A stretch of DNA of 64,000 nt from Magnolia sinica (Eukaryota > Streptophyta > Magnoliopsida > Magnoliales > Magnoliaceae): assembly GCF_029962835.1 (NCBI RefSeq), contig NC_080591.1, positions 38,509,501-38,573,500 of the forward strand, written 5' to 3'. The translations under genes were made by a program, and so were the position numbers. Position 1 is the first letter of the stretch, and each line of letters opens with the position of its first letter. Shown one piece after another: positions 61,691 to 64,000 of this stretch. The notes below the pieces were generated by a model. The model did not search any database and had not been told where the DNA came from. It worked only from the letters and a program-made list of their open reading frames with translations.

Positions 61691-64000
61691 ATCCACATCT
61701 TTAAAGCCCAAACCCACTTTCAAGAACCTACTTTCAAGAGCCCACTATTCCAAAAGCCTCGGCCCATTTGCCCAAGGTCAGGCCCACTTCCATAAGTCCA
61801 TATTCTCACAAGCCCATCTCCTAGGCCCACACACCCCAAATCAAGGGTCAGTCTACAATCAGGACCATGATTTGAGGCCCACTTGAGAAGCTTCATCCAT
61901 ACATGGAATAAAAAAATAAGCTAAAATGGGCGACCCACTCCACAAGTGGTCCATCAAGATCCATACCATCAAAGTGCTCAAGTGGGCCCTAAATCATTCG
62001 TCCTATGGTCTAGATCATCACAAAAAAATAAACAAAAAACAAAGAAAAGACAAAAACTAAATAAAAGAGTGGGGCTCCCTTTCTTATCACACCCCACTCT
62101 AACAAAGAATATAATAAACAAACAAGAATAGAAAAATCCACCCGACTCTTTGGCCCAAAATAAAAAAATCCAACAAGATCCAATGGTTAAGATTTGGCCA
62201 AAATGATCAACAATCCCAATCATGGTTCTCCTGGGCCCAAAAGAAAGATCCAGAGCCACAAATGGTCCCTCCATACACCTTATACAAATGATCTAGGAAA
62301 GGTCTAGCAAACACAATAGAAAAACACCCATCAAGACACCTGAGGAAAGGAAGGAAGCAATTAAGCAAGTGGGGACCACAGGGGAGGCAAGATCACAGCT
62401 CAAACTCTCCAGGGAGCTACAATGGCATCCCTGGAACAAATGGAGAAGAGGATGATATAAAAAGAAGGACCCCACGATCGGACTAGTATTTGCCCCGGAC
62501 CGCTGGACAACATGGGCGACCGGCGGTAAACGGACTACCGCCGGCAGCAGTTGGACTGCTGTCCCAGTCCGGATTCTCTTGGGACAACACACCTGTCCAC
62601 CTTGCAAGGAAAGGATGACCGGCCCCCCATTATATCCGTTGGAAAAAGTAAAAAAAGGAAGAAAAAAGAAGATTCCTCATGAAAAGTACTTTCTCATCTC
62701 AAAATCTCGAGAAAAATTCAAAATCTCGCGAGAAATTGGGAATCTTGATCAAATGAAAAGATATATTGCTAGAAAATCTAAAGAAAAAAGGGAAAAAGAA
62801 GAAAATCCAATAAATGATGATTGGATGCCCTATTATTTTATTAGTGGAGGCCATCTGACTATTTGATTTGAACTGTACAAATAAAAACCGGACGATCACC
62901 CGTGAGATCGGATGGATCTTTCAAAAATCCAAAAATATTTCAGACCATTAGCCCCATTGGCTAATCAATGGAGGCAATGCAATTTTCACAAATAAAAATC
63001 GAACAAGGACGCCCACCCGCGAGATCGAACGGATATTTTCCAAAAAAATAAAAAAAATATTTCCAAATAAAATTCCCAAGGAGTCTAGTTCCAAAGGGAA
63101 TAGCCTTCAAACAAGGTTTTCAAAAAACGCACGCGGCGCGTAGTACACTGAGGAATCTTTCATATTCTCCAGTTGCGGTCAGTGCAAACAACTAAATTAG
63201 ATTCAAGCTCTTCCAGTTTCCACGGAGGGTGATCAAATCCGTACATGATATGTGTACGATTGACCCGATCTCTATATCTGGACAGTCATACGAATGCTAG
63301 TAGAAATGAGTGGATCTATCTCTGGGAAGAATAATCAAACTCAAAGTGATAACAATCCATTCTAACCAAAGTATCTGAATAAAAAGACTGCATGGCAAAG
63401 GATTACCTGCGCATACCTAGTCCGGCATGTTCATAAAATTTAATCGAGCCCAAGTTAGCGTAGTGAGTTTCCCGTAAGGCCGCACCAATGCGCAGGGCAA
63501 CTAACCACTTTGACAATCAAATAGATCGAATACTCCTATGGTGATTATGTAGCAAAGGAACGTCCTATCAAGGAGTTATTGAACAACATGAATTAAAAAA
63601 TCATGAATCGAAACTTCACCGTACTTCATGATGAAACAACTACTATGCGAGATAGTGGTCGACCCACCCTCCTTAGAGAAGAGAGTGAACTCAAGGACCC
63701 TAAACCCTTAGGTAGTTCAAAATATTGATCAACCCAGTTAGGTAAGGCTTGGATAAATCGATTGAGCAACTGGTCAATTGTTGGGTTGAATGTATTATTC
63801 ATGTATAAGTCTTATGATGTTATCACGGCTGAAAGTGATCTATAGTTGTGTGAGATGTTGTATTCGTGCCACTTGATTTTAGACCACCGAGGATATATGA
63901 GTAGGAGGTTTCCCCCTTGGGTATTCAACTTTATGGTAGTAATTTTATAGCATTGATGGCACATGTAGCTACCCTCTGAGCTGATCGGTGCCTATGTGGA
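61691..64000. other. Repeat-rich non-coding right edge
   Basis: No gene is recognised. 61700-61850 is dominated by 'aggcccac' phrases. A third palindrome pair lies at 62522-62564. A direct near-duplication (caaataaaaatcgaacaagg ... gagatcgaacggat versus caaataaaaaccggacgatc ... gagatcggatggat) is at about 62876-63030. The stretch acgcacgcggcgcgtagtac at 63128-63147 could be an LTR end, but no partner was found. It might include the missing 3' LTR of the Tat element, yet I see no clear match to the 5' LTR. Confidence 0.4.
62522..62564. repeat. Paired palindromes, third copy
   Basis: ggcggtaaacggactaccgc plus c, then directly ggcagcagttggactgctgt plus cc. Same two-part layout as at 41312 and 59619, but with diverged bases, so the pairing and not the exact sequence seems conserved. 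Confidence 0.65.

Noticed and set aside
61371..61704. Lys/Ser/Val repeat proteins in three frames
   Set aside because: All three frames are open through the same minisatellite, so coding is not needed to explain them.
63128..63147. Possible right end of the Tat 3' LTR (gcgtagtaca)
   Set aside because: The 1 kb before it shows no convincing alignment to 41200-42422, so the claim is not supported.

Overview
The window is plant nuclear DNA. It has intron-containing genes with GT-AG splice sites, a leucine-rich-repeat receptor kinase, a trihelix transcription-factor domain, and plant-type Ty3/gypsy (Tat), L1, hAT, MULE and PIF-like elements. The many short non-coding repeats of the 'gtgggccccacc ... 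ccaaccgtcc' type look like a woody, repeat-rich angiosperm, possibly a magnoliid. That placement is an impression, not something the sequence proves.

Only two host genes are well supported. (1) PXC1-like LRR receptor (pseudo)kinase at 16532-18729 (+): two exons, 695 residues, catalytic HRD replaced by HGN. (2) A minus-strand gene spanning 37708 down to 19942. I assembled it from seven exons whose phases all join: exon 1 encodes a trihelix DNA-binding domain and exons 2-7 encode a UMP-kinase-type amino-acid-kinase domain, giving one 586-residue fusion protein. Two of its introns are 4.7 kb and 10.8 kb and are packed with transposons. The two genes converge, with about 1.2 kb between their stop codons.

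Layout. 1-5123: a long LTR (left end outside the window) interrupted by a 3.17-kb solo LTR with a 5-bp target-site duplication (TSD). 5.1-10 kb: decayed hAT transposase and a second BED-finger fragment. 10-15.5 kb: foldback elements, a SINE with TSD, a MULE-type MITE with 10-bp TSD and a PIF-like MITE. 16.5-18.7 kb: PXC1. 19.9-37.7 kb: the trihelix-UMP kinase gene; its introns hold four hAT-type elements (three with clean 8-bp TSDs, one with two mismatches), two L1 fragments, gypsy LTR/gag debris and a 1.6-kb PIF-like element. 38.6-39.6 kb: another hAT-type element. About 41-61.4 kb: a Tat-lineage Ty3/gypsy retrotransposon. Its gag zinc-knuckle region is split by a 4.07-kb solo LTR (TSD gcgca). 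Its pol has many TGG-to-stop type changes but stays almost entirely in one frame. Between pol and the expected 3' LTR it carries antisense genes, one of which is an intron-containing plant-mobile-domain gene. 61.4-64 kb: repeat-rich sequence without recognisable genes.

The two observations most worth following are the antisense, spliced plant-mobile-domain gene inside the Tat element, and the recurring pair of adjacent GGCGGTAGT...ACTACCGCC palindromes found in the 5' LTR and next to the antisense cargo.
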